From NCBI RefSeq assembly GCF_904849725.1, contig NC_058520.1, positions 348,189,670 through 348,253,669 on the forward strand: a stretch of DNA of 64,000 bases, given 5' to 3'. The notes below the pieces were generated by a model. That model saw only the letters and a program-made list of their open reading frames with translations, ran no database searches and was not told the DNA's origin. This DNA comes from Hordeum vulgare subsp. vulgare (lineage: Eukaryota > Streptophyta > Magnoliopsida > Poales > Poaceae). A program made the position numbers and the translations under genes. This document shows positions 22,721-35,941 of this stretch, piece by piece. Every line of letters starts with the position of its first letter. The first letter of the stretch is position 1.

Positions 22721-24214
22721 AGGCTAGCCGCCTTATATGAGGAAATGGAGAACTTCGGGTTGGAGCTAGTGGAATCAGGATTCCTAACTAACCTCAAAGT
22801 CAAACCAACGCTGGCTGACGATATCAAGGCAGCCTAGAAGGGGCACAAGAGCATTGAAGGCATCAAGAAGAAGATCCAAGAAGGCAAGGCCCCAGAATTC
22901 TCAGTGGATGAACAAGGAGTAGTGTGGTTTGGGAAACGTTTATGCGTACCCAAAAAGGCAGAACTCAAGGATTTGATCCTGCAGGAAGCACATGATATAC
23001 CCTACTCTATTCACCCTGGTGGTACCAACATGTATCAAGATCTCCGAGAAAAATTATGGTGGCATAGCATGAAGAGGTAAATAGCGTCTTATATTGCTAA
23101 GTGTGACGTGTGCCAGCAAGTCAAGGCTGAGCATCAGCGACCTACTGGACTGCTACAACCACTTCAAGTGCCAGAATGGAAGTGGAACAAGGTCGGCATG
23201 GACTTCATCACTGGATTGCCCAAGTCAAGCAAGGGGCATAACTTCATTCCAGTCAACACCACTTATGATGCAAGCCAATTGGCTAGTCTGTACATCCATC
23301 GTATAGTGAGTCTCCACGGAGTTCCCAAGGAGATTGTATCTGACCGAGGCACGCAGTTCACCTCAAGGTTCTGGAACAAGTTCTTAGAAGCCCTCGGAAC
23401 CAAACTCTCTTTCAGCACCACTTTCCACCCGCAAACGGGCGGACAAACGGAGAGAGTAAACCAGATACTCGAAGATATGCTCCGTGCTTGTGTCTTGGCA
23501 CATGGAGCCATATGGGAAGACTGTCTGTCGTTCGCTGAGTTCTCATACAACAACACCTACCAGTCCAGTCTCCAGATGGCCCCATTTGAAGTGTTGTACG
23601 GATGAAAGTACCGCACCCCGCTCAACTAGTCCGAAACCGGTGAAGGGTTGATTTTTGGGTTAGAAGTTCTGCAAGAAGCAGAAGATAAGGTGCACCTTGT
23701 TCGAGAAAACCTAAAAGCAGCCAGCTCACGACAGCAGAGCTATGCGGATTCTAACCGCAGAGATGTGGAGTTTGTTCCGAGAGACCAAGTGTACCTCCGT
23801 GTCACACCTCTCAAGGTAACCAAGGGTTTCCACGTCAAGGGGAAACTTGCTCCAAGGTTCATTGGACCTTTTAAGATCACGGCAAGGTGTGGAGAAGTTG
23901 CTTACCAGTTGGAGCTACCTTCGGAACTTTCGGGTCTGCATAATGTCTTCCACGTGTCACAACTTCCAAAGTGTCTTCAAGCGCCAAACCGCCCCGATTT
24001 TTACAAGGACATTGACCATCAGGCTATTTACCTTCAGCCAGATCTCACTTACCGCGAGAAGCCGATCCGTATCCTGGATGAAGCAGAGCGTTGGACCAGA
24101 AGCCGCACCATCAAGTATTTCAAGGTTCAGTGGAGCAACCACACCGAAGCAGAAGCAACATGGGAGCGTGAAGACTATCTCCGATATGAGTTTCCGTACC
24201 TTTTTAGCACTTAG
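22721..24214 (+). pseudogene. Chromovirus integrase with C-terminal chromodomain, broken
   Basis: Same frame as RNase H. Stops: TAG 22835-22837, TAA near 23080, TGA 23603-23605 and TAG near 23625. The HHCC module is seen as EAHDIPYSIHPG and CDVCQQVK. The core has D in MDFITGLPKS, D in SDRGTQF and E in GGQTERVNQ. Between KGHNF and IPVNTTY about a dozen residues usual in this family are missing, an internal deletion. The GPY/F part is LAPRFIGPFKIT and VAYQLELPSE. The end, from KPIRILDEAERWTRSRTI through FKVQWSNHTEAEATWERED, is a chromodomain-like module, which in this group directs insertion to chromatin marks. Ends at 24214. Confidence 0.88.
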
Positions 24215-24240
24215 CTTAGGAATTTCGGGGACTAGGTTCT

Positions 24241-24257
24241 TGTAAGGGGGATAGGTC
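24241..24257 (+). promoter_or_regulatory. Polypurine tract of the chromovirus
   Basis: TGTAAGGGGGATAGG ends right before the right LTR; less pure than usual, perhaps mutated. Confidence 0.6.
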
Positions 24258-27200
24258 TCTCACACCCTGTTTTCACTACCACTTATTTTGTAATTCAAAA
24301 ATCTGAGTTTATTAAAACATTTTCAAACTAAAGTTGTGAGTGCCATGAATGTCATTGTATGCTTGTATGCTTGATCATGTGATATCACAAACCACATCTC
24401 TCATGACTTAAATATTTTCAAAACCCTTTTTATTATTTCTAGTTAAAGTAAAACCCTGCTTTGGGATTGCACTACAAGTCCTTGATGGCAAGAAGTGTTC
24501 TTACCCAAAGTTGGTGATTTGGTTCTACCACCATTTTAGAGCAACAAAACCACAAAATAATTATTTTGTGAATTATTTTCCAAATTGATTTGCATGTCTA
24601 TGTCTGAAGTCAGAAATGGTATTCCTATATGGAAAAATACTTTTCTGCCTTGGAAAAATCTAAGAAAAATTGGAGATGATGAGAAGGACATATATTTTCA
24701 TGCATAAGATTTCCAACCCCTATTTATATTATTTTTATTTGAGTAAAACCCTGAAAACCCTTTCTGTCTGTTTTGACCTTTTGAAATATTTCAGAAGGAA
24801 ATATTCTCAATAAATTCCTAGAAACTTGTAGTGGTATCCCTAAGCCATATTTGATGCCCATATGAAATTAAATCTTGATCCAAGGTGATTAAGGACAACA
24901 AATAGTTGCAAAACCCCTTTTGTCCAGATTGAATTTAGAGCGACTCTACATAGCAAATTTTGTCCAATGGAGTCGAAACTTTGCAGGAGTATCTAATACC
25001 TAAAATGAGGGCTCCATACCAAAAATGGGATTTATGGGACTTAATTTGGCCACACTCTCTTTGGAAGGAACATATCTGGTCATTTCGTGAAGTTTTCAAG
25101 TTTACAAAGCTAAACTTATCCAATGGAGCTCAAACTTGGTGAAACCCCTTGTTTTAGCACCAAACCCAATCCTGTTATGTTGCAGAGCCAGTGTTCGGGT
25201 GCAACCACCCCAAACCACTGTCGAGCACCTACTGACAGATGGGTAAAACCCCTCCTAACCTTAGCTAAACCCCAACCCTTTCTCCCAAACTCTCAGATTT
25301 GGTGGCCAGCATCAATGCCAAACCCCAGTCAACTAGCCCCTCTCTGGTTCAAAGTAGAAATGCCAAAAAACCCAATCTAAGCTTCAGCTCAAGGCTGACA
25401 GCACCTGTTTCTCTTGTCCCCCTTGACAAGCCGAAGCTCCCACGGGTCTCCAACGGCTAGACTTCTCTCAGCGAGTGCCCAGGACATGCTAGACACGTCC
25501 AAGGCACCCCAGAGCGCGCCAGCAAGTCGTGGCATGCCAAAACTGCGCTCTGGGCGTGCTACAGAGAACCACCAAGGTGGGGGCGACGCTCTCGGCCAGT
25601 TCCAACCTCCCCCGAAGTGTCTAACCTCTTCCCCGACAGCCCCTCTGCATCAGGTGACCATCAGGGCCCCTCTTGCCCCGCGCTAAGAGCTGGTGCAACG
25701 CATGCCCGCGCGCACCAGGACCGGCCAGAGATGCGCGGCCACGGATGCTCGCCACTTCTCTCTCTCCCTTCCTCGCAGTGAGTCCTGGCTGTCCAAAACC
25801 ACTTCCTGAGACCGTGGTTTCGGCCCCAGCTCCTCTCTGCACCCCCATGCACGCCACGATGAATCACCGGCGCTCCTGAGTCGGCTCATCGTCGCGGGCT
25901 TATATATAGCCTTCCCCCTCGCTCCAGCACCCCGCAAACCTCAGCGCAGCAACCTCTGTCACCTCCCTAGCCACCCAGTAAGCCAGCAGAGCCCCCGTGC
26001 TCGAAATCGACTGAGACCCCTCTGCCTCGGAGCTCGAGTCGATCTCCGGCTACATGTCGGCTCCTGCGTCCCTCTGCCCACCAAACCACTCCCCGTGACA
26101 CCAGGAATCTTTCCCCCCTCTTTCCCGAGAAAATCCGTGCCTCTAGCTACCACCTCCACCTTCGCCCGAAACCATTCTGTCGCGACTACCTTGTCGCTGG
26201 TGAACCTAAGCCCCTCCGACGTTGTCTCGACCACCGTCAGGTAGGCGACGACGAGACGGACCCATTCATGTCGTCGTTAGGGCCCGAGGATGTCGATAGC
26301 CACGCCGGCGTGCTCCTCCTCCTCTTTGGCCATAGGTAGGAGACGACCCCGACAGGTGAGCCCCACCTGTCGGTGGCCCATATCTCTCTCTCCCTCGCTG
26401 CCCGCAGCTACTGACCGCAGGGGCCCGCGCGTCGGGTTCAAACCTGACGGCGTGTGCGCTTGGGCACGCTAGTTGGCTAGCCTTTGGGCTGGCCCAGTCC
26501 CAGGCCAAGCCAGGCCAGGGGCTGTAGCCCTTTTTTGTTATTTTTAAAACTAGATTTTAAATGATTTTTATAAAAAGATTTAATCACTGTAAAAATATGA
26601 TTTTTCCACTCTTATTCTTGTAAAAATGTGTAGTATTTAACATAACCATTGGTTGAATTTTTGCAGCAACTATTCTGTTTTATAATAATAGAAAGGATTA
26701 AATTGGAATAATTTTGCTTCTGCTAAGTTGATTTTAAAAATATTCCTTCACTAAAAACAGAAACAAATATTTTTAAAATAACAACCTGGATTTTTCACAA
26801 ATAACCAACATTTTTTCAAATGACTTTGTGATCTGTTTTGGAGTGAGCTACTTATTATTTTATCTTTATACGACGATAGAAAACCCGTGTGACGAAGGAG
26901 TCGGAGCGGAAGACCTCGAAGACCCCGGATACCTAGCTGACCAAGGCAACCAGCCCTTCGACCATGACTGAGCATATGATATAATTTCATGTTAGTATAG
27001 CAAATATTTCTGTTGCATATGATAATAAGTGTCGGTATATCCTTGATGTAATGTTACCGATGGCTCTTCCGGAGCACATGCATTGAGCTTGATCCGGCCA
27101 CCTAGTAGGGTCATGCTAATATCATGTTGACAAGCAAAGTTAGAATAGTATTAGCATGAGCATGATGATGACACAAATCAAAGGTTTATGAAAACCCCGT

Positions 27201-28436
27201 CGGGTGCCATTAATGCCCGAGGGTGATGATGAGTTAGGTGGCCACTTTTGGTGAAGTGGTGCACCGGGTATTTGTGTGTGTATGGTTTCGGAAATGGGAT
27301 TACATTTATGATGTGTCGACCGTCCCAACCTAACATGTACAACCACGTTACCCCTTTATGGGACGGGGCTATGTTGATTACTCTGGTCGGTGCTAGCAAA
27401 GAGCCACATTACTAGTGCAGGAGTGATGTGTGGTCACTCTCGTGATGGGGTCGTGCCAGGTAGGGCGACTATGCCATTTTTATGTGTTCCGGGCACACCG
27501 TTGGTCCTCGCATGGTTGATACTGTCCAGAGTTGGTGCTCGTAAGACGTACACAATGTGGGCTGGGTACCAATTGAGTGGACCTCTTTGTCTAGTATCGT
27601 CGGGGGAACGGCATTGATCGGGTACTTACCTCGAGTATGTTATATGCCGCGAGTCGTGGATAACACAGAAGTTTCCCAAATCTCGTGGGTCCAGCGTACT
27701 ACATCTGCACAGTGTAAAAACTATTCGAATAGCCGTTTCCACGGTCAAGGACAGTTGGGTGGTGATGCTTAAACTACGTTGAGTCGTTTCTGCATAAACC
27801 AAGAGTGTGTGAGTTGAGATAAAAGGAGTTATTATGAAAGTAATTATATGACCAAGTTTGGTGACTTGGCATATAAGGTGAACCCGGAGAGTTCATCCTT
27901 CGACAGATATATTGATATCTATAACATGTTCTTCAAATTCAACATTTAGCTTATGATGCATACACATGATCATGTTTATTACAACAAGTTGTTGTCCACG
28001 AGATGCATACTATTGTTATCCTTCACTTGCATTGTTCATATCATGGGCTGTTTGCGAGTACATTCAAAAGTACTCATTGGCTTACCACTGGTTATATTAT
28101 TGACCAGACATGGAAGGACTAGAGTTTGGACATGAGTACGTCTTCGGAGACGCCCGTGTGAACTAGGACGCTTCCCAGAAAAAATGCATGTTGGTGTAGG
28201 TTGATGGCATGGGCACCCGCTTAGCCCTTAGATTTCCGCTACTAGTTGTATCCATGTGATTTGGCCTTATAGGCCCTACCTTGTGAACTTGACCATTCGT
28301 TCACGTGATTTAATAATTCGGTATTTCGATGTAAGACTCTTAATATTCAGAATCTACATGTTCGGTGAGCACTAATCTCTGGGATCACTAAGCACGACCA
28401 TTCGGCGATCTCGAGTCGTAAGTCAAGGTCCCCACA
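24258..28436 (+). repeat. Right LTR of the chromovirus (4179 bp)
   Basis: Begins TCTCACACCC, the first TG mutated to TC, and ends CCCCACA. Holds a 28-bp segment at about 25154-25181 that the left LTR lacks. TATA box at 25901-25908. Confidence 0.93.
25901..25908 (+). promoter_or_regulatory. TATA box in the right chromovirus LTR
   Basis: TATATATA followed by GCCTTCCCCC, same position as in the left LTR. Confidence 0.55.
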
Positions 28437-28441
28437 CGCGG
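28437..28441. repeat. Target-site duplication CGCGG, right copy
   Basis: Matches 14471-14475 exactly. Confidence 0.95.
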
Positions 28442-29140
28442 CAACTTCTTTGCCGTACTTCTTGAAGTTCTTATTACCCTTGCCTTTCTTGCAACTAGTG
28501 GTCTCATTTACCATCAACACTTGATGTTCCTTTTTGATTTCCACCTCCGCTAATTTCAGTATTGAATACAACTCGGGAATGGTCATCTCCATTCGTTGCA
28601 TGTTGTAGTTTGTCACAAAGCTCTTGTAGCTAGGTGGAAGCGACTGGAGGATCCTGTCAATAACCGAGTCGTCCGAAAGGTTAACTCCCACCTGAGACAA
28701 GCGGTTGTGCAACCCACAAATTCTGAGCATGTGTTCGCTGACAGAACCATTTTCCTCCATCTTACAACTGAAGAATTTGTTGGAGACTTCATACCTCTCG
28801 ACCCGGGCATGAGCTTGGAAAACCAGTTTCATCTCTTGGAACATCTCATATGCTCCATGTTGCTCAAAACGCTTTTGGAGTCCCGGTTCTAAACTGTAAA
28901 GCATGCCGCACTGAACAAGGGAGTAATCATCACTACGCGACTGCGAGGCGTTCATAATGTCTTGAGCCGCTGGGAAAACGGGTGTGTCACCTAGCGGTGC
29001 ATCAAGGACATATATTTTCTTGGAAGCTATGAGGATGAGCCTCAAGTTACGGACCTAGTCCGCATAGTTGCTTCCTCGTCTTTCAGCTTGGTTTTCTCTA
29101 GGAACGCGTTGAAGTTCAGTGGGACATTTGCCTGGGCTAT
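28442..29140 (-). pseudogene. N-terminal part of Copia (Angela-type) gag, split by insertion
   Basis: On the minus strand the expected start codon is ATA at 29140-29138 (then AQANVPLNFNAFLEKTKLK), so the ATG is lost. A frameshift before GSNYAD and a TAG follow. From 29045 the frame is open: RLILIASKKIYVLDAPLGDTP, the UBN2-type gag body (GAYEMFQEMKLVFQ, RYEVSNKFFSCKM, HMLRICGLHNRLSQVGV, QSLPPSYKSFVTNYNM) and the Lys-rich KKGKGNKNFKKYGKEVAA. The insertion of the chromovirus cuts it here; the knuckle continues at 14475. Capsid protein of the Copia particle; inactive. Confidence 0.87.
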
Positions 29141-30364
29141 TGGATCTACAATAAAGATTGTAAAGACAATTTGAGACTAAGTTCACGATAATTAAGTTCA
29201 TCTAATCAAAGTATTTAATAAACTCCCACTCAGATAGACATCCCTCTAGTCATCTAAGTGATACATGATCCATATCAACTAAGCCGTGTTCGATCATCAC
29301 GTGAGACGGACTACTCATCAATGGTGAACATCTCCATGTTGATCGTATCTCCATACGACTCATGTTCGACCTTTCACTCTATCATGTTCCAAGGCCATGT
29401 CTGTACATGCTAGGCTCGTCAAGTCAACCTAAGTGGTTTGTGTGTGTAAATCTAGCTTACACCCGTTGTATGCGAACGTTAGAATCTATCACACTCGATC
29501 ATCATGTGGGGCTTCGAAACAACGATCCTTCGCAATGGTGCACACTTAGGGGGAACACATTTCTTGAAATTTTAGTGAGGGATCATCTTATTTACTACCG
29601 TCGTTCTAAGCAAATAAGATGCAGAAACATGATAAACATCACATGCAAATCATATAGTGACATGATATGGCCAATATCATCTTGCGCCTTTGATCTCAAT
29701 CTTCGGGGCGCGGCATGATCACCATTGTAACCCCCATGACACCATGATCTACATCATTGTGTCTTCATGAAGTCGTATCGCCAACTATAGCTTCTACTAC
29801 TATGGCTAACGGTTAGCAATAAAGTAAAGTAATCACATGGCTTCATACAATAAATTAAGACAACTCCTATGGCTCCTAGCGGTTATCATACTCATCGACA
29901 TGAAAGTCGTGAATCCTATTACAAGAACATGATCAATCTGATACATCACATATATTTCATCACATCCTTATAGCATACCCTGCAAAAACAAGTTAGACGT
30001 CCTCTAATTGTTGCTGCAAGTTTTACGTGGCTGCTATGGGTTTCTAGCAAGAACGTTTCTTATCTATTTCATAGCCAAAGTGGTGATATGCCAATTGCTA
30101 TTTACCCTTCATAAGGACCCTCTTCTTCGAATCTGATCTGGCTAAAGTGGGAGAGACAGACACCCGCTAGCCACCTTATGCAACAAGTGCACGTCGGGCG
30201 ATGGAACCAATCTCACGCAAGAGTACGTGTAAAGTCACTCTGGGACGCTTCATTCCGCAATGCCGCCGAATCAAGATAAGACTAGTAACGGTAAGCAAAT
30301 TAACCAAATCATCATCCACAACTACTTGTGTTCTACTCGTGTATAGAATCTACGGATAGACCTA
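29141..30364 (-). other. 5' leader of the Angela element, non-coding
   Basis: About 1.2 kb between primer site and gag, as usual for Angela/BARE-1, holding packaging and dimerisation signals in the family. No sustained ORF in sense; a 118-codon ORF on the plus strand (29362-29718) is antisense and shows no known features. Confidence 0.65.
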
Positions 30365-30376
30365 GCTCTGATACCA
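30365..30376 (-). promoter_or_regulatory. Primer-binding site of the Angela element
   Basis: Minus strand TGGTATCAGAGC, a perfect initiator tRNA-Met match, one base after the LTR. Confidence 0.92.
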
Positions 30377-30789
30377 CTGTTTGGGAACATAGTAATAATT
30401 CAAAATTTTCCTACGCGTCACCAAGATCAAACTAGGAGAGACCAGCAACGAGAGAGGGAGAGCATCTTCATACCGTTGAATATCACTAAGCGGAAGCGTT
30501 ACTATGAACGCGGCCGATGGAGTCGTACTCGCGGCGATCCGATCCAAGCAACAAACGAACGATGCTTCTGTGGTCAACACACCTACAACCTGGGGACGTC
30601 TCCTCCTTCTTGATCCAGCAAGGGTGAAGGGGTGTTGAGGGAGAGCTCTGGCAGCACGACAGCATGGTGGCGATGGAGCTTGTGGTTCTCCGACAGGGCT
30701 TTGCCAAGCACCGCGAAGGAGAAGTGGAGAGGTAGGGTTGCGCCAAGGGGAGAGGTTCAAGGTGTGTGCATCCCTCCCAAAACCCCCAC

Positions 30790-30797
30790 TATTTATA
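30790..30797 (-). promoter_or_regulatory. TATA box of the Angela 5' LTR
   Basis: Minus strand CCTATAAATAG, same as in the 3' LTR. Confidence 0.6.
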
Positions 30798-31973
30798 GGA
30801 TGAAGGGAGAGGGGGCCAGCCACCCTGGGGATCCCTAGGAGGGGCGGTGGCAGCCCAGGAGGTGGGGCGGCGGCATCCCTAGGGGTGGCTTGCCTCCCAA
30901 GATGGAGGGAGGCAGCCCCACTCCCTAGGGTTTTGCCCTATGCGCCTTGGGCCTCCTATGTTGGCTCGCACCATCCCACCAGGGGCTGGTTCCCTCCCAC
31001 TTTCGTCCCATGTAGACCTCCGGGACAGGTGGACCCTCCCGGTGGACCCTCGGTACCTTTTCCGTGGTCCCGGTACAATACCGATAAACCCCGAAACCTT
31101 TTCGCTTACCGAAACTGGACTTCCCATATATAAATCTTCGCCTCCAGACTATTCTGAAACTCCTCGTGATGTCTGGGATCTCATCTAGGACTCCGAAGAA
31201 CCTTCGATAACCGCATATACAATTCCCATTACAACTCTAGCTCACCGAACCTTAAGTGTGTAGACCCTACAGGTTCGGGAACCATGCAGACATGACAGAG
31301 ACACCTCTCTGGACAATAACCAACAGTGGGATATGGATACCCATGTTGGCTCCCACATGTTCCACGATGATCTCATCGGATGAAACATGATGCCAGGATT
31401 CATTCAATCCCATATGCAATTCCCTTTGTCTACCGGTATGATACTTGCCCAAGATTCGATCGTCAGTATCCCTATACCTTGTTCATCTCGTTACCGGCAA
31501 GTCTGTTTACTTGTTCCGTAACACATGATCCACTGGCTAACTCCTTAGTCACGTTGAGCTCATTATGATGATGTGTTACCGAGTGGACCCAGAGATACCT
31601 CTCCATCACATGGAGTGACAAATCCTAGTCTCGATTCCTACCAACCCAACAGACACTTTCGGAGATACCTCTAGTGCACCTTTATAATCACACAATTATG
31701 TTGTGATGTTTGATACACCCAAAGCATTCCTACGGTATCCGGGAGTTGCACAATCTCATGGTCTAAGGAAATGATACTTGACATTATAAAAGATCTAGCA
31801 GATGAACTACACGATCTTGTGCTATGCTTAGGATTGGGTCTTGTCCATCACATCATTCTCCTAATGATGTGATCCCGTTATCAACAACATCCAATGTCCA
31901 TGGCCAGGAAACCATGACCATCAATTGATCAACGAGCTAGCCAACTAGAGGCTTACTAGGGACATGTTGTCGT

Positions 31974-31978
31974 CTATT
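31974..31978. repeat. Target-site duplication TCTAT, left copy
   Basis: Repeated at 45097-45101; the undisturbed site is seen in the 3' LTR as GGTCTATGTATTC. Confidence 0.95.
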
Positions 31979-32423
31979 GCCACATCCCTCTTTTTAGCAT
32001 GCACTAGGATCCATGTCTATGTTGCATCATATTTAATTTTCTTTAAATCTGAATTGGGGATGATCAAAAGGCCTGGAAATTATAAAATTCAAAGAAGTTC
32101 AACCAAAATAATTCCCAATGATACAAAGTGGCTTTAAAAAATGTTCATATGTTGTGATAAATGTTGGAAAGAACATTTGAGTGATGAATTTTATTTTTCA
32201 AATACTTTTGACATTTTAAATAATTCACAAAATCTAGTGAAATGGTGAAAAGAAATTACTATAAATATTTTAGCTCACCCAACAATACTGAAATAGTTAT
32301 TGGAGTTTGGAAATATTCCAAATATATCTCCTAATTATTTCTAGGGTTTTGGTTTAGTTTTGAGCCAAACAAAAAAACAAATGCCACAAAATTGAAAACA
32401 GAAACAATACAGAAAATAATAAT

Positions 32424-32457
<34 letters not shown>

Positions 32458-35400
32458 TACCTGCCGCTCACCAGGCCCAGCCCACGAACGCCTCGAGCTT
32501 CGTCTGCCTTGTGCCAGAAGGAGAAGCAGCTCGCTGTCGAGCGAGCAGCCATCCCCGGCCACCTCCTGCTTCCCTCACTGTCACGCTAGCGACTTGGATG
32601 GAGTCGCCAGAGCCATTTGGATCGAAGCGACCCCTCCACTCCTCCCCATTTTCTCTCAACCCTCGCCCTCAAGCTCGCGCTCGCCATGGGCGAAGCGCCC
32701 GCGAGCTCAGCATCTTTGTAGCTACAACCACCACGTCCCTCTCGCCGTTTCATGCTGTCTAGGAGACCTTCCATGCTCCTCCACATCTCCTCGCCAAAGG
32801 AATCGAGACCGGAGGCCTCGAGCAGCGCCATCGCCACCGTCTTCCTCACCTCCGGCCGCCGGATGTCGCCGCTAATTCGTCGCGCTCACAGCCTCCCCGG
32901 GCTCTTCGTCGCTTCTTCTGGAACCCCCGTGAGCCCCTCTTTCATTTCCCCTTTGCCCCGTCGTCGTTCCCCTCTGCTAGCGCCATTCACCACCAAGCCG
33001 AGCTATAGCTGCCGTCATAGCTCGGCGTCGATGCCTCTCCGGCCACCCCTCAGCTCCCCCTAGACCCCCACTCGATGAGGTGCTTCGCTGGCATGTCGTA
33101 GCTGCAATCCGCACGTCGATCCGAGCCCTCCAACATCGTCTCTGTGATCTCCGGCGACGCGCCGCCACTGATTTGGTCACCGTCGACGAACCTCCGGTGG
33201 GGACTGACATGGCCGGTCATTAGGAGTTAATTGCCAGGTCATCTGTCGCTAACAGCCACTTACAGTGGGCCCTTAAGTGAGTCAAAGATCGGGTCAGTGC
33301 GGGATTAATCCATGTGCCACTGACCACCGGGCCCCACATGCTAGTGACCATAGCAAGTCCTGGGTCACGGACCAGTGGACCCCACTGGTCAGGTTTGACC
33401 TGGGACGACCGTTGTTGGCTGCTGACGCAATCCTCGCATTAGACTGGCGCAATAAAGGATTTTCTGATTTATAATAATTCTAGAAATTGCTAGAATTTGT
33501 AAAATCCATAGAAATTCAACAATAAATCCAAATGAAATAAATTATATAGGAACAATTATGAGAAAAATCCAAATAATCCATATGTACTAATTTCATGCAC
33601 GATAGAGCAACCTAAATAGGATTATTTTGACATTTTTCTCAAATTGGATTATGTAACCTCCCATATGGAGTTGAATTTGAACCTTGAGTTCAAATCTACT
33701 TCATTTAAATATGTTGCTAGGTGTATTAGGCCAAACCAAATCATATTGACATGTCATATTCATGTATCATACTGTCGCATTTTATGTGTATTGATTTGTT
33801 CCCCTTCGCTGGTTGTTCTTCGTGTTAGGCACTGTTCCGGAGGGTACGATCGAGTATCCATCTAAGGAGCAGTAACGTATCGATGACTTACCAAGCAAGC
33901 AAACCCCCTTTATCATTCTGATAAAATCCCGTGTTCTCGCTCCTCCTCTCATTTATTGCATTAGGACACATCGCTTCAAATGCTTTTGCTTCTGTAGTTG
34001 AACACATTCATTTGCACGACCTGTCTTTGTCACAGTAAATAGCTAAACCTTGCAACCTAGCATACATGGTAGTTGCTTGTGCCATAATTTGCTTTCCCTG
34101 CTATGCTTGCTATGCTTAGAGTGGTGTCACGCTTGTTTCATCTGGGTGATGAACTAGAGTGAATGAATGTGTTCTAGTGACAAAAGGTTAAGTCTTGAAC
34201 CTGATTTCGTAAATGTACCGATGAGAGGCTACGTAGGAGTACATGGCGGGTTGTCTCATTGGGACCGTCCTTAAGAACCGAGTCATGTGTATGTTATCCA
34301 AGACTAGCTACTACCGCACATTGGGATCCTTAATTCACTCTCTCGACTTATTAATCACCTAGATCTCTATCCAGGAGTTGCAACTAGTTTTTGGTGTTTG
34401 TAGGACATGCTAGTAGTCTACCGAGTGGCACCCTGTACAGGTGGGCTAGGGACAGACTAGGCATCATGGCACGGTGTACCAAGCGTAGTACCATCCGTCC
34501 AGGTGGGCTTGGGAACCCTGTACACATCGTTTGGGACCGTAGAGGAAACTTTGGCCGGACTTCCTTCCGGGTTCAGAGTCAAATAGGCGATAAACCTGGA
34601 CTAGAGTCTTGTGTGGTTAGTTAGGTCATGGCCGACGCCCACGCCAATGCTCCCGCTTGAAGGTTGCCGAGTTGCATTATGTGCATGTGGTGATAAGTGG
34701 TGGGAGAGTGTGTGAAGAAGTACACCCCTGCAGGGTAATCTAATCTATTCGAATAGCCGCGGCCGCGGATATGGACTATTTGGAAACTTATTTGGTCATA
34801 CACAACTTGAAGTGGATACTATAAATTATTCAAGATAAGTGTGAGTGCTATGGATGGCCTTCTCGTAGGGAGACGAGAGTGATTCCATAGTGGTGTATTT
34901 AATTGGTGAATATGTGGACTCGCGTGCGCTATCCCACCTCAAAGAAAGAACTTGTAGTCGCAGTACAGGTTAGCCAAGAGTCAAAGCTGGCTTGCTGCAA
35001 TTAAACTCCACAACCGCTTCTTTGATACTGATGCATATGTAGATAGTTCTGACGTAAGTCTTTCTGAGTACCTTTGTACTCACGATTGCTTATTTTATGT
35101 TTTTGCAGATAAGACTTTCGTCTCATTAAAGGTTTCTACGCAATGTGTTCAATGTTGACCGGAATATCTTGGGAATCCCAGAGAGAGGTCTGGCTCCTTT
35201 GGTGGGGTCGTTGTAGATTTTCAAGCTCCTGCAACCACTTTTAGTAGATGTGTGTACCCAGACATGTTTTGCTTCCGCTTGATGCTTGTATGACTTGAGT
35301 GTTGGGTCATGTAACCCCTGTTTGTAATATCATACTATGTTGACTCTTATGAGTCTTTAATAAATGCTTGATCCATAGAGTTATGTTGTGGTGCCATGTT

Positions 35401-35925
35401 GTATCTACTCATATCGTGCATATTGTGTGTATGTTTGAAATGCATTGGTATGTGTGGGATTTTACACCTAGTTGTGTGCTTTTAGTAGTACTCTTTACGG
35501 GGAAATGCCTCTTTGTGCTTCCATCGAGCCTTGGTAGCTTGTTACTGCTGTGTACACATTGATTGACCGACATGTATCCTTCTTTGTTGTTGTGTCTGTC
35601 CCCTCGGGAAAATGTCACGTGGTGTAATGGAGTCCGTGTAGCTTGCTACGACTCGTCTACACACGCTGTTAACCGACACCTGCTTTGCTGGGTTATGTAT
35701 GCCTCTCCCTGTATGGATGTGGCACTTGGGTTTATAACTAGTCATATCGATCCGGGTTCTCTGTCGTTCGAATGCTGGCGACATATACACATAATTGAGC
35801 CAAAGTATGCAAACGGTCCCGGCACAGGTAAGGTGGGAGTCGTGGAGTTAACTGTGCATGAGGCCGCAAAGTGATGTGTTGTGTTACAGGCTGGGTTCTT
35901 ATGACTTAGGATCGGGGTCCCGACG
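31979..35925 (+). repeat. Left LTR of the decayed chromovirus-like element (3947 bp)
   Basis: Starts TGCCACATCCC, ends GGTCCCGACG (CA end mutated). GC-rich part 32460-33200 has ORFs in several frames, also in the other LTR with frame changes, so not coding. Confidence 0.92.
32426..32454 (+). repeat. (AG)n microsatellite, 29 bp
   Basis: The matching site in the right LTR (41618-41630) has only 13 bp, so the tract changed length after insertion. Confidence 0.9.
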
Positions 35926-35929
35926 GCGT

Positions 35930-35941
35930 TGGTATCAGAGC
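35930..35941 (+). promoter_or_regulatory. Primer-binding site, initiator tRNA-Met type
   Basis: TGGTATCAGAGC, four bases after the left LTR; perfect. Confidence 0.9.

Larger units (their letters stand above)
14476..28436 (+). mobile_element. Ty3/Gypsy chromovirus (Tekay/Del-like), 13,961 bp, full length
   Basis: Complete structure: left LTR 14476-18622, tRNA-Met-type primer site, upstream ORF, gag, protease, RT, RNase H, integrase, a chromodomain-like C-terminus, polypurine tract, right LTR 24258-28436, perfect 5-bp TSD. LTRs of about 4.15 kb and the C-terminal chromodomain fit the Tekay/Del branch. The LTRs differ at about 5% of positions over the first 300 bp that I compared by eye. pol has one frameshift and five stops, so the copy is dead. 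It lies in antisense to the host Copia gag. I do not assign a family name. Confidence 0.93.
30378..31978 (-). repeat. 5' LTR of the Angela element, main part
   Basis: Ends (in element sense) at 30378 with CCCAAACA; interrupted at 31978 by the second chromovirus-like element and continued at 45102-45225. Together about 1.73 kb, normal for the family. Confidence 0.92.

Noticed and set aside
29362..29718. 118-codon plus-strand ORF
   Set aside because: Antisense to the Angela leader; no protein features.
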